Shown: piece by piece, positions 8,747 through 18,766 of the stretch
Layout: each line of letters opens with the position of its first letter
How positions within the stretch are numbered: position 1 is the first letter of the stretch
NCBI GenBank assembly: GCA_017610205.1
Contig: JAFCCL010000006.1
Span: forward strand, 1 to 64,000
Direction: 5' to 3'
Length of the DNA stretch: 64,000 nt
DNA from: Candidatus Iainarchaeum sp.
Lineage (GTDB): Archaea > Iainarchaeota > Iainarchaeia > Iainarchaeales > GCA-2688035
Translations under genes and position numbers: made by a program
The notes under the pieces: model-generated
What the model saw: only the letters and a program-made list of their open reading frames with translations
Database searches by the model: none
What the model was told of the DNA's origin: nothing

Positions 8747-9694
8747 ATGAAAAAACCAAGGCTTTTCTCTGTAGGGGATTTGAATATGGATATTTTTCAA
8801 GAGCTTTCTGAAAAATCGGTTTTTGGAGAAGAACACCTTCTAAATAATCTGGCTTTTTCAATTGGCGGTTGTGCAGCAAACTTTTCAGTTATTGCTGCAA
8901 AAACAGGCTTAAAACCGGTTCTTATAAGTATTTTGGGAAAGGACTTTACCGCTCCCTTCCTTAAAAAGGAACTATCCAACGCAGGGGTTAAAACTCTTTT
9001 GCTCAAAAGCAATAAGATGAATTCATTTTCAATATTTTTGATTAGAAAGGATGGGGAAAGGGCAATTGAATCAGTAAAGAATTGCTTTAATGAGGTTACC
9101 TCGAAAAAGTTTGCAAAACTGTTGCTGCCAAAAGTCAGGCAGGGGGATATTGTTTCTTTTGGAGGTTTTTATAATCTTGAAAATCTAAGAACTGGTTTTG
9201 CTTCCTTTCTAAAAAAGCTTAAGAAAAAGGGAGCTATTGTTACATTTGACACTTCATTTGACCCTTGGAAAAAATGGACAATCGATTCTTTCCTTCCATT
9301 TATTGATTACTTGTTTGTAAGCCAGAATGAATTGCTGCATATTGCAAAAGGCAGAACTACTGAGCAAAGAATCAACACTCTTTTTAGGAAAGGTGCGTGT
9401 GTAGTGATTCTAAAACAGGGAAGTAAAGGCGCATCCTTGTTTGTAAAAGGCTCAAAGTCACAAAAGTTTAAAGCAATTAAGGCAAAGGCCATTAACACAA
9501 CAGGTGCCGGTGACGCTTTCAACACAGGTTTTGTGTTTGGTCTAATGCACGGATGGCCACTTGAGAGCTGCATGCTTTCAGCAAACTTTATTGCTGCAGA
9601 GAGTGTTAAAGTGCACGGTCTTGCTGCACCAAGTGCCAAAGCTGTGAAACGATTTGTTGCGATGAACAACAAGTCAGTGGTTGCAAGGAGATGA
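8747..9694 (+). CDS. PfkB-family sugar/nucleoside kinase
   Basis: 315 residues from the ATG at 8747 (a TTG lies nine bases upstream). The N-terminal GDLNMDI and NLAFSIGGCAANFSVIAAKTG match PfkB signature 1. The C-terminal INTTGAGDAFNTGFVFGL is signature 2, with the catalytic Asp and anion hole. The enzyme phosphorylates a sugar or nucleoside with ATP; the substrate is not resolved. It diverges from the PIG-L/GT4 operon. Confidence 0.9.
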   Translation: MKKPRLFSVGDLNMDIFQELSEKSVFGEEHLLNNLAFSIGGCAANFSVIAAKTGLKPVLISILGKDFTAPFLKKELSNAGVKTLLLKSNKMNSFSIFLIRKDGERAIESVKNCFNEVTSKKFAKLLLPKVRQGDIVSFGGFYNLENLRTGFASFLKKLKKKGAIVTFDTSFDPWKKWTIDSFLPFIDYLFVSQNELLHIAKGRTTEQRINTLFRKGACVVILKQGSKGASLFVKGSKSQKFKAIKAKAINTTGAGDAFNTGFVFGLMHGWPLESCMLSANFIAAESVKVHGLAAPSAKAVKRFVAMNNKSVVARR

Positions 9695-9767
9695 ACGGGC
9701 TTTCGCAGAAAAATAGAATTGAATGGCGTTTGCTTTCTTTAAATAGTTTTCCCAGCACATTTTTTTT

Positions 9768-10529
9768 ATGTTTTACCTTATTGGAATTGGTTTGAAACCA
9801 GGGCATTTAACCCTTGAGGCAAAGGAAGCAATTGCCAAATGCAGTCGCGTGTTTTTGGATACTTATACTTCTGATTACAGTGAAGGCAAGATTGAGGAGC
9901 TAAAGCAATTGCTGGGAAAGGAAATAATTTCTTTGGACAGAAAGGGAATTGAGGATGGTTTTGAGCTTGTTCTCAGGCAGGCAAAGACCGAGGGTGAGGA
10001 TGTTGCCTTGCTTGTTTTTGGCAATGCCTTGAGTGCCACAACTCACATTCAGCTTTTGCTTGATGCAAAAAAACTTGGGCTTAAGGCAATTGCTTTGCCT
10101 GGAATTTCAATTTTTGATTTTGTTGGCTCTACTGGCTTGGACCAGTATCGTTTTGGTCGTGCCTGTACTATTGTTGCTCCAAAAGAAAATTATGCGCCCG
10201 AATCTTTTTATGATGTGATTGAATCAAATTTCAATGCAGGAATGCATACTTTTTGCCTTTTGGATATTGCTGCTGAAAAAGATTACAAGATGACTGTTGC
10301 AGAGGCTTTGTCAATTCTTGCAAAGATTGAAAAAAAGAAATGCAATGATATTTTACAAAAGGCAACCTTGGTTGGATTGTATGCCTTGGGTGGAAAAAAG
10401 CAGATGGTTAAGTCAGGTGATTTGGAGAAAATGCAGAGGAGCAGTTTTGCTTTGTTTCCCCAGTCTCTTGTAATTGCTGCTTCCCTAACTGACAAAGAAA
10501 AAGAGGCTTTGGGTAAATTGAATACCTGA
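9768..10529 (+). CDS. dphB: diphthine synthase (SAM-dependent)
   Basis: 253 residues, the usual length. The tetrapyrrole-methylase-like fold starts MFYLIGIGLKPGHLTLEA; GNALSATTHIQLL and LPGISIFDFVGSTGLDQYRFG are DphB hallmarks. It methylates the modified histidine of elongation factor 2 on the way to diphthamide, a eukaryotic/archaeal feature. DUF357 follows 25 bases later. Confidence 0.95.
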   Translation: MFYLIGIGLKPGHLTLEAKEAIAKCSRVFLDTYTSDYSEGKIEELKQLLGKEIISLDRKGIEDGFELVLRQAKTEGEDVALLVFGNALSATTHIQLLLDAKKLGLKAIALPGISIFDFVGSTGLDQYRFGRACTIVAPKENYAPESFYDVIESNFNAGMHTFCLLDIAAEKDYKMTVAEALSILAKIEKKKCNDILQKATLVGLYALGGKKQMVKSGDLEKMQRSSFALFPQSLVIAASLTDKEKEALGKLNT

Positions 10530-10554
10530 AAGGAAATTGTTTTTGGTGAATTAA

Positions 10555-10860
10555 ATGAGTAAAAAGAAAGAGGGGTCTGAATCTGTTGCTGAAAGGGCTG
10601 CAAAATACAGGAAGCTTACGGAAGCAGCTTTGCTAAAGGTTTCAGTAAAAGCATTTGCTGGAACAAGAGATTTTGCAAGGGCAAAAGACTTTATTTCAAT
10701 GGCCGAAAACTATTTGAATGATGGAAGGCATTTTGAGCAAAAAGGCGACAGTGCTTTGGCTCTTGCTGCTTTTTCTTATGCTCATGCATGGCTTGATGCA
10801 GGTGTCCGCGCAGGCTTTTTGGGCGGAAAAGGCGACAACAGGCTTTTTACTTTGCCTTGA
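10555..10860 (+). CDS. DUF357 family protein
   Basis: 101 residues, helical, with the pattern AAKYRKLTEAAL, then AKDFISMAENYLNDGRHF and ALAAFSYAHAWLDAGVRAGF. This matches the archaeal DUF357 family, which is often found near dphB. The function is unknown; helical repeat-like packing is inferred. It is probably co-transcribed with dphB. Confidence 0.75.
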   Translation: MSKKKEGSESVAERAAKYRKLTEAALLKVSVKAFAGTRDFARAKDFISMAENYLNDGRHFEQKGDSALALAAFSYAHAWLDAGVRAGFLGGKGDNRLFTLP

Positions 10861-10906
10861 ATTTTGCAAATAATTAATAATTACCTTAAACAATAATACT
10901 ATTGTT

Positions 10907-11923
10907 ATGGCTAAGGTTGATTGGAAGAAAGTCGATTTAGAGACCTTTTTTGATGTGAATATAACTGGGAAATGTAATTTTCGATGTAAGTTTTGTACTA
11001 CAAAGTCGGAGAAACTTCCGAAGAAGCACATGGAGTTGCAGGAATTTAAGTGCCTGATTTTGGAAATTAAAAAGCTTTCAAAGCAGAATAAAAAGAACTA
11101 TGGAATTTGTGTTGCTGGTGGTGAGCCCTTTCTTAATCCAAATGCTGTTGAAATGATTGCCTTTGCAGTAAAACATTTGGGAAGAAGAAATGTTGAAGTA
11201 ACAACCAATCTTTCAAAATTTCCCCTGGATAAAAAAAAGGCAAAAGAGCTAATGCTAAAGATGGGGCGTCCAAAAATAAATTTTTCAATTGACAGGGAGC
11301 ATTTAAAATTTGGTAAGAGAATGCCTGAACGAATTAGGTCTGCCTGTATTGCTGCAAAAGAGTTGGCTGTTAAGGTTCATATAATAAATGTCACACAGAA
11401 TAAATATCAACAAGCACATCCTTGGCCAAAAGAAGTTGTACACATAATTCCTACATCCTTAAAAAAGAAAGCAGATATTAGGCTCGAACAATATTCTCAA
11501 TCGCAATTAAAACCTATTTAGGATTATCTGGAAAAAGCAGCTGCTGGCAAAAAATCGTTTTTTCCTGCGTATACAGTTTTAGAGTTTCCAATTCCAATGT
11601 TTGAAGAGTTTTCAGTTCCAATAAAATTGGGGTTTGCTCCTGGTGGAAAAGTTTATTTAGGAAATACACCAGATGCATTGCACTTTCCTCAACTTTCTGT
11701 TGGAAACTGGAGGCGAGAATCTTTGCAGAATGTTGTGAAGGTTAACGTTCCCTTTAAGAGAAATTTTCTAAAAAACTGGTTTGGTTATACAAGGAGAAGC
11801 CAAAAACTCAATCCCCCAAAATGGGGTTCGTTTGATATGCCCAACAAGAAAAAACAACAGTTTTTTGCCAAGGCTGCTTTGCGTCAATTCAAGCGGCAAA
11901 GGAAAAGGAGAACTGGCAGATAA
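10907..11923 (+). pseudogene. radical SAM protein interrupted by an in-frame amber codon
   Basis: Both parts lie in one frame, separated only by TAG at 11519-11521. The first 204 codons hold the cluster motif CNFRCKFCTTKS (CX3CX2C) near residue 24 and a GGEPFLNP motif near 77. The reading continues unbroken after the TAG as DYLEKAAAGKKSFFPAYTV and ends with a basic tail at 11923, about 338 codons in all. TAG is an ordinary stop in nearby genes (for example at 25713, 34489 and 45229), so a nonsense mutation is likeliest. Readthrough or pyrrolysine insertion is possible but unsupported here. Confidence 0.7.
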
Positions 11924-11978
11924 TGTTTCCTATCGCAAGTTTTATTAATCAAAAAAGTCTATTATTATCTGATTGCTT

Positions 11979-12461
11979 ATGGGCATTTATAACGGAAAAA
12001 GACCAAGTCTTAAATTCGATTTTGGTTTTGACTGGAACAAAGTCAAGTATCCTATTCTTGGAATTTCTGCTGTAATATTTGTTATTGCGGTAACATTTTT
12101 GCTTATTTTGCCTGCTTTGGAACCCAAGGCAATTTCTTTAGAGCTTGCTCCAAATCCCTTGGATTTGAAGGATGAAAGGACAAGCTTTTTGATTGTGTCA
12201 ATTAACAATGTAACAGGTGCAACGGCTGAAAACGTTGTTATTTCTGTTGAAACAGAGGCAAGCGATGCCATTTCAATCTTTCCTGCAACAAGGAAAATTC
12301 CGACCCTGGGCAAGGGTGAGAAAAGGACACTGAACCCGTTTGCAATAAGTCCAAATCCTGCTTCGCCTGTTTACAGCGGAACCTATTTCCTTACAATTTC
12401 CACAGAAATAAATGGGCAGGTCTTCTCAGAACAGATTGCCTTTGAATTAAAAGCAGTATAA
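11979..12461 (+). CDS. membrane-anchored Ig-like protein, hypothetical
   Basis: 160 residues from the ATG at 11979. One transmembrane helix (about residues 25-47, YPILGISAVIFVIAVTFLLIL) follows a short basic cytoplasmic tail. The rest is beta-rich and resembles a CARDB/Ig-like domain (TSFLIVSINNVTGATAENVV, GTYFLTISTEINGQ). It probably sits outside the membrane. No enzymatic motif is seen. Confidence 0.6.
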   Translation: MGIYNGKRPSLKFDFGFDWNKVKYPILGISAVIFVIAVTFLLILPALEPKAISLELAPNPLDLKDERTSFLIVSINNVTGATAENVVISVETEASDAISIFPATRKIPTLGKGEKRTLNPFAISPNPASPVYSGTYFLTISTEINGQVFSEQIAFELKAV

Positions 12462-12476
12462 AATAGGTTTTAGTTT

Positions 12477-12917
12477 ATGAAACAAAGGACTTGGGAACAG
12501 TATTACTCAGACATAACAAAACTCACCGAACGCCTTGGTGTTTACAGGCCTGACATAATTGTGCCAAGTATGCTTGGTGGTCTTATACCAGGAGCAATAA
12601 TGGCAAAACAGCTTGGTATAAAGGATATAAGGCCAATAGATATAGAGCGTGAAGGTAATGTTCGGCGTTTAGTTTATGATGTGCATGGAAGCATTGCAGG
12701 TAAAAAAGTTTTGCTTGTTGAAGATGATTTGCCTACAGGAAAGGGTCCGGCAGTTGTTAAAAAAATATTTGAAGAAAGGGGTGCTGAAGTAAAAATTGCA
12801 TCTGTTTATGTTTGTTCAGTTAGCAAGCCGATTGTTGATTTCTATTCTTCTGTTTGCAAAAATTTACCCGACTATCCCTGGAAAAAATTTCATGCAGGAA
12901 ACAGGCTAAGAAAATAA
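12477..12917 (+). CDS. phosphoribosyltransferase family protein
   Basis: 146 residues. The PRPP-binding loop reads KVLLVEDDLPTGKGP near residue 78, and IIVPSMLGGLIPGAIMAKQLG is the N-terminal PPi loop region. The family uses PRPP to salvage purines or related bases; the base specificity is not visible. The C-terminal YPWKKFHAGNRLRK resembles xanthine/guanine types. Confidence 0.8.
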   Translation: MKQRTWEQYYSDITKLTERLGVYRPDIIVPSMLGGLIPGAIMAKQLGIKDIRPIDIEREGNVRRLVYDVHGSIAGKKVLLVEDDLPTGKGPAVVKKIFEERGAEVKIASVYVCSVSKPIVDFYSSVCKNLPDYPWKKFHAGNRLRK

Positions 12918-12926
12918 TGTTTTTTT

Positions 12927-13199
12927 TTAGAATTCAATTGAAAATTCTTTAAATTTTTTTGTTTCCTTTCGCCATTCAACTTTTACTTCTTCAACGTTTC
13001 CAAGGCAAGGTCCTTTTTTTAGAATTTCTATAAGCAGTTCAAGATTTTCTTTACTTCCCTGTGCCACAATTTCCACTTTTTCGCCTGGAACATTTTTCAC
13101 AAAACCATTTAATCCAAGTTTTCTTGCCTTTTGCACGGTAAAATACCTGAATCCAACACCATGAACCCTTCCAAAAACCAAAGCATTTATTTCTGCCAT
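12927..13199 (-). CDS. acyP: acylphosphatase
   Basis: 90 residues, the standard size. The signature FGRVHGVGFRYFTVQKARKLG includes the phosphate-binding Arg, and LNGFVKNVPGEKVEIVAQG includes the catalytic Asn. It hydrolyses acyl phosphates such as carbamoyl or 1,3-bisphosphoglycerate. It is divergent from the por operon across a 73-bp AT-rich promoter region. Confidence 0.95.
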   Translation of the reverse strand: MAEINALVFGRVHGVGFRYFTVQKARKLGLNGFVKNVPGEKVEIVAQGSKENLELLIEILKKGPCLGNVEEVKVEWRKETKKFKEFSIEF

Positions 13200-13272
13200 T
13201 TAACCATTAAACTTATTAATATAAACTTTATATTCTTTCCTTAATCAGTTATTTGAAACAGAGGACTTTTTT

Positions 13273-13830
13273 ATGACCTTAAAAGAGATAAGATTGCATG
13301 GAAGAGGTGGACAGGGCGCAGTAACAAGCACTCAGGTTCTTGCAATTGCCGCATTTCACGATGGAAAATACAGCCAGGCGTTTCCAAATTTTGGGGTTGA
13401 AAGAACAGGAGCGCCTGTTGAAAGTTATGTGAGAATTGACGAAAAGCCTGTAAATCTAAGGCAGCATGTTTACGATCCAGATTATGTGATTGTGCTTGAC
13501 ACCTCGCTTATTGATGACGTTGACGTGACAAAAGGTCTGCAAAAAAACGGAATTGTAATTGTAAACAGCGACAAAAATGCCGCAGAGCTTAAGAAAAAGC
13601 TTGGAAATTTTAACATTCATTCAATTAACATTACCAAAATTGCATTGGACATAATTGGCAAGCCATTTGTAAACATTGCCTCGCTTGGAGCCTTCTGTGC
13701 CTTAAGCAAGGAAGTTTCATTGGAAGCATTGAACAAGGCAATTGATGAATTGTTTACTGCAAAAGGAAAGGCTGCAGTGGCAGAGCTGAACAAAAAGGCG
13801 GCAAAAGCAGTTGCCGAAGTATGCAAGTGA
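13273..13830 (+). CDS. porC: pyruvate:ferredoxin oxidoreductase gamma subunit
   Basis: 185 residues. It opens with KEIRLHGRGGQGAVTSTQVLAIAAF, the glycine-rich signature of POR gamma chains, followed by QAFPNFGVERTGAPVESYVRID. It is the first gene of a four-gene operon (gamma, delta, alpha, beta) that oxidises pyruvate to acetyl-CoA and reduces ferredoxin. The next gene starts within a few bases. Confidence 0.95.
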   Translation: MTLKEIRLHGRGGQGAVTSTQVLAIAAFHDGKYSQAFPNFGVERTGAPVESYVRIDEKPVNLRQHVYDPDYVIVLDTSLIDDVDVTKGLQKNGIVIVNSDKNAAELKKKLGNFNIHSINITKIALDIIGKPFVNIASLGAFCALSKEVSLEALNKAIDELFTAKGKAAVAELNKKAAKAVAEVCK

Positions 13831-13835
13831 TTTTT

Positions 13836-14132
13836 ATGGCAAAGGTTACAGTAAAAAAGAAAAAAGAGAAATTTACTCCAGGTGCAGTTGTTACAGAACC
13901 TGCAAGCAGCCTGAAAAACAAGACAGGTGACTGGCGAACTTTCAGACCAATAATTAATCAGGAAAAATGCATCAAGTGCTATTTATGCTGGCAGTACTGC
14001 CCTGATTCAGCAATAAGAATTGACGAAAAAACAGGAAAGGTTTATGTTGATTACACCTATTGCAAGGGCTGCCTTATCTGCATGCACCAATGCCCTGCAA
14101 AGGCAATAACCAAAGAGGTTGAAAAGAAATGA
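13836..14132 (+). CDS. porD: pyruvate:ferredoxin oxidoreductase delta (ferredoxin) subunit
   Basis: 98 residues from the ATG at 13836; an upstream in-frame ATG at 13821 would overlap porC. Two 4Fe-4S motifs are complete: CIKCYLCWQYCP and CKGCLICMHQCP. It relays electrons from the thiamine-diphosphate site to soluble ferredoxin. Its TGA overlaps the porA start (ATGA). Confidence 0.95.
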   Translation: MAKVTVKKKKEKFTPGAVVTEPASSLKNKTGDWRTFRPIINQEKCIKCYLCWQYCPDSAIRIDEKTGKVYVDYTYCKGCLICMHQCPAKAITKEVEKK

Positions 14133-15274
14133 CAAAAAAAGTTGAAGAAGCTTCACTGGCAATTGCTACCGCCGTAAAATTATCTCGGGTGCAAGTTTGT
14201 CCAATGTATCCAATTACTCCTTCAACTCATGTGCCTGAAAAAATTGCTGAATACATTGCGAATGGAGAGTTTGATGCAACGCTTATTGATGTTGAGTCAG
14301 AGCATAGTGCAGCTTCAGCATTTCTTGGTTCTGTTGCTACTGGGTGCCGAACTTTTACAGCAACAGCAAGCCAGGGCCTTGCATTAATGTACGAAATTTT
14401 GCCAATCATAAGCGGAATGAGGTTTCCTGGAGTAATGGCTGTGGCAAACCGTGCTCTAAGTGCTCCAATAAGCATTTGGAATGACCACAGCGATGCAGTA
14501 AGCACAAGAGACCAGGGCTGGATTCAATTATGGGTTGAAAGCAGCCAGGAAGCGCTTGATACAATAATTCAGGGCTTTTTGATAAGCGAAGACAGCAAAG
14601 TGCAGTTGCCGTTAATGGTTAATTTTGACGGATTTACCTTATCTCATGTGTTTGAACCAGTTGACATACCATCACAGGCAGAAGTTGACAAATTCCTGCC
14701 AAAATTCAAACCTGTTTTCAAACTTGATGTAAAAAAGCCAATGACCTTTGGGCCAATAGGCTTTCCTGACTCCTTTATGCATTTCAAAAAACAACAACAG
14801 AACGCAATGATAAATGCACTTGAAGTGGTAAAAAAGGCAAATTCTTCCTTCAAAAAATCTTTTGGACGTTCTTATGGTGACGGGCTGCTTGACCTTTACA
14901 AAATGACGGGTGCAGAATATGCGGTAATTGGGATGGGAACATTATGCGGAACTGCAAAGGTTGCAATTGACAAGCTTAGAAAAGAAGGCAAAAAAGTTGG
15001 CTTGATTAGAATAAGATGTCTGAGGCCTTTTCCTGAAAAAGAACTGCAGAACGCAATCAAAAACCTCAAAGCAGTTGCAGTGCTTGACAGGCATATTTCT
15101 TTAGGTCAGGAAGGTCCTTTGTTTACTGACATCAGAAGCGCAATCTACTGCAATGACATTACAATCAACAGCTATATTGCAGGACTTGGAGGAATGGACA
15201 TAACAGTATCGCATTTTGAAAAGGTTTTCAAAGATTTGGCTCAGGGAAAGCAAAAAGGAGAGTGGCTTTTTTGA
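14129..15274 (+). CDS. porA: pyruvate:ferredoxin oxidoreductase alpha subunit
   Basis: 381 residues. [19 protein letters not shown] is the pyrimidine-domain signature, and [20 protein letters not shown] and [17 protein letters not shown] match POR alpha chains. It pairs with PorB to form the active site. It overlaps porD by four bases and porB by four. Confidence 0.96.
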   Translation: MTKKVEEASLAIATAVKLSRVQVCPMYPITPSTHVPEKIAEYIANGEFDATLIDVESEHSAASAFLGSVATGCRTFTATASQGLALMYEILPIISGMRFPGVMAVANRALSAPISIWNDHSDAVSTRDQGWIQLWVESSQEALDTIIQGFLISEDSKVQLPLMVNFDGFTLSHVFEPVDIPSQAEVDKFLPKFKPVFKLDVKKPMTFGPIGFPDSFMHFKKQQQNAMINALEVVKKANSSFKKSFGRSYGDGLLDLYKMTGAEYAVIGMGTLCGTAKVAIDKLRKEGKKVGLIRIRCLRPFPEKELQNAIKNLKAVAVLDRHISLGQEGPLFTDIRSAIYCNDITINSYIAGLGGMDITVSHFEKVFKDLAQGKQKGEWLF

Positions 15275-17325
15275 CTGAAAAAATGGTTAAAGGCCTGGCA
15301 AAGGAAAGGCTGATTAAAGGGCTTCCTTACAAAGAATACTTTGTTTCAGGCCACAGAGCATGTGCTGGATGCGGAGAAGCACTGATGATAAGGCATGTTG
15401 TAAAGGCAGCCGGCCCAAACACAATTGCAGTAATGGCAACAGGCTGCATGGAGGTTATTTCAACACCGTACCCTGAAACATCCTGGGCAATTCCCTGGAT
15501 TCACGGAGCCTTTGAAAACAATTCGGCAATTGCTTCAGGCATTGACGTTGCATTAAAAAAGCAGGGCAAAAGGGATAAAACAAATTTGCTTGTTTTTGGC
15601 GGTGACGGGGCAAGCTTTGACATTGGCTTTGGCGCACTAAGCGGAGCACTTGAAAGGGGCGACAAATTCACCTATGTTTGCACCGACAATGAAGCTTATA
15701 TGAATTGCCTTGCGTTTGACTCACTGATAATGACAAAAGATGGCCTGAAAAAAATTACTGATATTGAAGTAGGGGATTTGGTTTATGCTTTAAGCCAAAA
15801 GAGCCATAAACTTGTTTTGAAAAAGTGCACAGGTGTTTTCGACAATGGCAAAAAAAGGGTTTTTGAAATAAATACCTATTCGCAAACTATAAAAGCAACC
15901 GGAAACCACCCCTTCCTGGTTTTGAAGAGAAATGGAAGGGGAAAACAAAGTGAGCTTGTTTGGAAAAAAGTCGATGAATTGCGGCCAGGAGACAAGGTTG
16001 TTGCCCTTAAGCAAGGATTGGATGGAAAGCCCTATACCTTTCCAAAAATACAATTGTCCAAAAAGGGAGATTATAAAGTGAACAAAATCAGGGCGGTAAA
16101 AATCCCAAAAAAGTCTTCAGTGAATTTAATGAAACTGCTTGGATTGTATGTTGGAGACGGATGGACAAGGGTTGTAAAAGCAGAGCTCGGCTTTGCAGTG
16201 CCGCTTGGCAATAAGGCAAGAAAGCCTGCAAAACAACTAATTAAGAGCGTGTTTGGTGTTGGCTCAATAAGGGAAACGAAGAACGAAGTCTTTCTGGATT
16301 CCATAAATGCTGTTAAGTTCATTGACTCTCTTGGTTTTGGCAAAGGGGCAAAAAACAAGCTTATTCCAGCCTGGGTGTTTTCACTTCCCTTTAACGAGAA
16401 GAAAGCCTTTGTTGAAGGATTACTGCTCTCTGATGGTTACAAAACAGGCAACAGTTTCAGGTATGTTTCTGCCAGCAAAGAGCTGCTTAGGACTTTAAGG
16501 TTACTATTGCAGACAATGAACATTCGCGCTGGCAAAATCCATCAGCAATCTAAGAGCAAGGGGACAATGGTTGTTTACAGGAACCTAAAAAAGACTTCAA
16601 CTTACGGGTATGTATGTTTCAGCTTAAAGAAAGGGGCGAGCCAGAAATACAAATCCCAAAACAAATACCGGGATTTCCTTTACGGGAACAAAAACTTTGA
16701 GATGAAAGTGATAAAGTCAATAAAAAGGAAGCAAGTTGAGCCAACCCTTGACTTGCGGGTTGAAGGAGAGCACAATTTTATTGCAAACGGAATTGTTGTC
16801 CACAATACTGGAATTCAGAGAAGCGGTGGCACTCCATTGTATGCAAGCACTACAACAAGCCCTGCCGGCTCAAAGGTTTGTGGAAAGCAGGAGCCAAAAA
16901 AACCATTGCCGTTTATTGTTGCCTCACACGGCATAAAATATGTTGCCACCGCAACGCCTGTAAACATTTTTGATTTGCATAAAAAGGTCAAAAAGGCTTT
17001 GGCAACGCCCCATACCTCTTACATTCACGCATTCAGCGTTTGCCCTGTTGGCTGGTATACCAAACCAGAGGCAACAATTGAAATTGCAAAGCTTGCAGTA
17101 AACACAAGGGTTTTCCCATTGTATGAAATAGAAGACGGAGTCCTTACATTTACTCAAAGAATTGAAAAAGAAAAGGCAACACCAGTGCTTGATTACCTCA
17201 AAGTTCAGGGGCGCTTTAAGCACTTAAAGCCAGAACAGGTCAAAAAGATTCAGGAATATGTTGACACAAGATACGATTTCCTTTTAGGAATTGAAGGAAA
17301 AAAAGCTTTTGACTGTTTGTTCTAA
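15271..17325 (+). CDS. porB: pyruvate:ferredoxin oxidoreductase beta subunit with embedded intein
   Basis: The ORF encodes about 684 residues, roughly twice the family length, because a 367-residue intein splits it. The exteins read [12 protein letters not shown] (cluster ligands), [17 protein letters not shown] (TPP-binding GDG) and DNEAYMN, then [18 protein letters not shown]. After splicing the host protein is about 317 residues, normal for PorB. The start is uncertain: TTG at 15271 lies ten bases after GGAG and gives a four-base overlap with porA; GTG 15262 and ATG 15283 are alternatives. Confidence 0.95.
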   Translation: MTEKMVKGLAKERLIKGLPYKEYFVSGHRACAGCGEALMIRHVVKAAGPNTIAVMATGCMEVISTPYPETSWAIPWIHGAFENNSAIASGIDVALKKQGKRDKTNLLVFGGDGASFDIGFGALSGALERGDKFTYVCTDNEAYMNCLAFDSLIMTKDGLKKITDIEVGDLVYALSQKSHKLVLKKCTGVFDNGKKRVFEINTYSQTIKATGNHPFLVLKRNGRGKQSELVWKKVDELRPGDKVVALKQGLDGKPYTFPKIQLSKKGDYKVNKIRAVKIPKKSSVNLMKLLGLYVGDGWTRVVKAELGFAVPLGNKARKPAKQLIKSVFGVGSIRETKNEVFLDSINAVKFIDSLGFGKGAKNKLIPAWVFSLPFNEKKAFVEGLLLSDGYKTGNSFRYVSASKELLRTLRLLLQTMNIRAGKIHQQSKSKGTMVVYRNLKKTSTYGYVCFSLKKGASQKYKSQNKYRDFLYGNKNFEMKVIKSIKRKQVEPTLDLRVEGEHNFIANGIVVHNTGIQRSGGTPLYASTTTSPAGSKVCGKQEPKKPLPFIVASHGIKYVATATPVNIFDLHKKVKKALATPHTSYIHAFSVCPVGWYTKPEATIEIAKLAVNTRVFPLYEIEDGVLTFTQRIEKEKATPVLDYLKVQGRFKHLKPEQVKKIQEYVDTRYDFLLGIEGKKAFDCLF
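15706..16806 (+). mobile_element. PorB intein with LAGLIDADG homing endonuclease
   Basis: The intein runs from Cys (block [20 protein letters not shown]) to Asn (block [12 protein letters not shown]) and is followed by a +1 Thr, 367 residues. Block B has the TxxH motif in [11 protein letters not shown]. Two LAGLIDADG-type helices are present, [10 protein letters not shown] and [10 protein letters not shown], so the homing endonuclease looks intact. The penultimate His and terminal Asn needed for splicing are present. It interrupts EAYMN/TGIQ at the thiamine-diphosphate site of PorB. Confidence 0.96.
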
Positions 17326-17657
17326 TTTCTTTTTTGTTTTGCCTCATCAGCTTTTAGTTTTTCCATCTGATTTATGATTTTTCCTATCAAGTTTCTGGCT
17401 TGATAGTGAGTTCCCTGTCTGATATTACTTCTTGTAAGTTTTGAAAGTTTTTCCAAAGCCATTTTTAACTCAGGTTTTTTCATGCTAAAAACAGATTCTT
17501 TAACAATGCCTATATTTCTTAAAAGACTTTGTTCAGGACCAGTAAAATGGTCCTTCTTAGCTGTTTCACCACGTACTTTTTGCCCGCTTCTGCTTCTTCC
17601 ACTTGCTCCAGCTGTTCTATTCAATCTTGATTTGTAAGATGACCTATTATGTTTCAT
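17322..17657 (-). CDS. hypothetical basic protein
   Basis: 111 residues, not recognised. The first 40 are Arg/Lys/Ser/Gly-rich and probably disordered ([18 protein letters not shown]). The remainder is predicted helical with many charged residues. Its stop overlaps the porB stop by four bases on the opposite strand. The basic start and the GxRxxxxxKVRG pattern loosely recall the broken gene at 44 kb, possibly a paralogue. Confidence 0.5.
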   Translation of the reverse strand: MKHNRSSYKSRLNRTAGASGRSRSGQKVRGETAKKDHFTGPEQSLLRNIGIVKESVFSMKKPELKMALEKLSKLTRSNIRQGTHYQARNLIGKIINQMEKLKADEAKQKRN

Positions 17658-17706
17658 TTCAAAAAATCTCCTGAACTAATTATGTTCTTTTGATTTATTA
17701 ATATTC

Positions 17707-18282
17707 TCAAAACCTGTCCTTGTGCAGCACTTCTTTTAGGCTTCTTTTTGGAACGTGCAGTTCGCCTTTTTTGTCAATCCAGTAATCCAGGTTTTTGGTT
17801 GCTTTTTCAACAACTGGCTTTTCCGCAGGAAAGCCCAATGCAACAACAAGGGAAACATTAAACTCGTTTGGAATTCCAAGAACGCCCTTAATGCGTTCCC
17901 TTTCAATTGCTCCCTGAATGCAGCTTCCAACTCCTTTCTCCCAGGCAGTTAGGACAATTGCCTCTGCTGCAATTCCGACATCCATTCCAATATACTTTTC
18001 ATCAGACTTTTCCTTGTTTGCAAGGATTGCAATAAATGCCTTTGGCTCCTCTCCCTCTTTTCTTCCCTTTTGCTTTACAACACCGCCAAAGCAGACAGCT
18101 TCATTCATTCTTTGCACTTGTTCCCCCCCATTTACAATTACAAAGTCAAGTGGCTGCGTGTTTCTTGCAGTAGGACTCAATCTTGCTGCGTTAACGCAAT
18201 TTTTAAGCAGGGAAAAAGGAACCGGTTTCATCTGAAACCTTCTAATAGTGTGCCTTTTCAGAATATTTGAATAACTGCCCAT
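17707..18282 (-). CDS. nitroreductase-family FMN protein
   Basis: 191 residues. The N-terminal HTIRRFQMKPVP and AARLSPTARNTQPLDFVIV are the FMN-binding signature. MDVGIAAEAIVLTAWEKGVGSC is the central helix, and LVVALGFPAEKP the C-terminal strand. Such enzymes reduce nitro groups, quinones or flavins with NAD(P)H; the substrate is not resolved. Confidence 0.88.
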   Translation of the reverse strand: MGSYSNILKRHTIRRFQMKPVPFSLLKNCVNAARLSPTARNTQPLDFVIVNGGEQVQRMNEAVCFGGVVKQKGRKEGEEPKAFIAILANKEKSDEKYIGMDVGIAAEAIVLTAWEKGVGSCIQGAIERERIKGVLGIPNEFNVSLVVALGFPAEKPVVEKATKNLDYWIDKKGELHVPKRSLKEVLHKDRF

Positions 18283-18349
18283 AAGTATATTCTTTTATAA
18301 GAAAAAGTTAATAATCTAAATGATTGTTTATTTATTGGAGGTAATTGCT

Positions 18350-18757
18350 ATGGCAGACCAGAAAAAAGAAGAAGAGGAAATTGAAGATGACCTTGACGAA
18401 GACGAGGAAATAGACGATGAGGAAATTGATGGCAATGAAGGGGTTGACGACAGTGATGTGCCAGAAGAGGAAAAAGTAGTTGAAGAGCAGCAGGAAAAGG
18501 ATATTGCAGAAAAGGAAACAGACGACATCTACAACAGGGAAGAAAGGAAAGAACAGCTTAAAGAGGATGAAATAAGCCCTGCGGAAGCTGGATTTATGCA
18601 AGGGCACGAAGACTACAAAGAAGGAACTTGTAATACCTGCGGAAAACAAATTGACCCGGAAAAAACCGTTGAAAAAGAGGTTAATGGCAAGCTTTTGACA
18701 TTTTGCTCGGAAAAATGCGCCGAGTTTTTTGAGAGAAGAAAAGCAGGCCTTCGCTGA
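18350..18757 (+). CDS. acidic protein with C-terminal TRASH-like zinc motif
   Basis: 135 residues. The first 80 are almost all Glu, Asp and Lys and are likely disordered. The last 45 hold CNTCGKQIDPEKT and FCSEKCAEFF, a treble-clef/TRASH-type CxxC...CxxxC metal site. GGAGGT seven bases before ATG 18350 fixes the start. Metal sensing or delivery is typical of TRASH domains; the role here is unknown. Confidence 0.65.
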   Translation: MADQKKEEEEIEDDLDEDEEIDDEEIDGNEGVDDSDVPEEEKVVEEQQEKDIAEKETDDIYNREERKEQLKEDEISPAEAGFMQGHEDYKEGTCNTCGKQIDPEKTVEKEVNGKLLTFCSEKCAEFFERRKAGLR

Positions 18758-18766
18758 ATACTCCAC

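Noticed and set aside
11519-11521. Pyrrolysine or general stop-codon recoding
   Set aside because: TAG ends several unrelated intact genes in the window and no pyl genes are present, so recoding is not supported.
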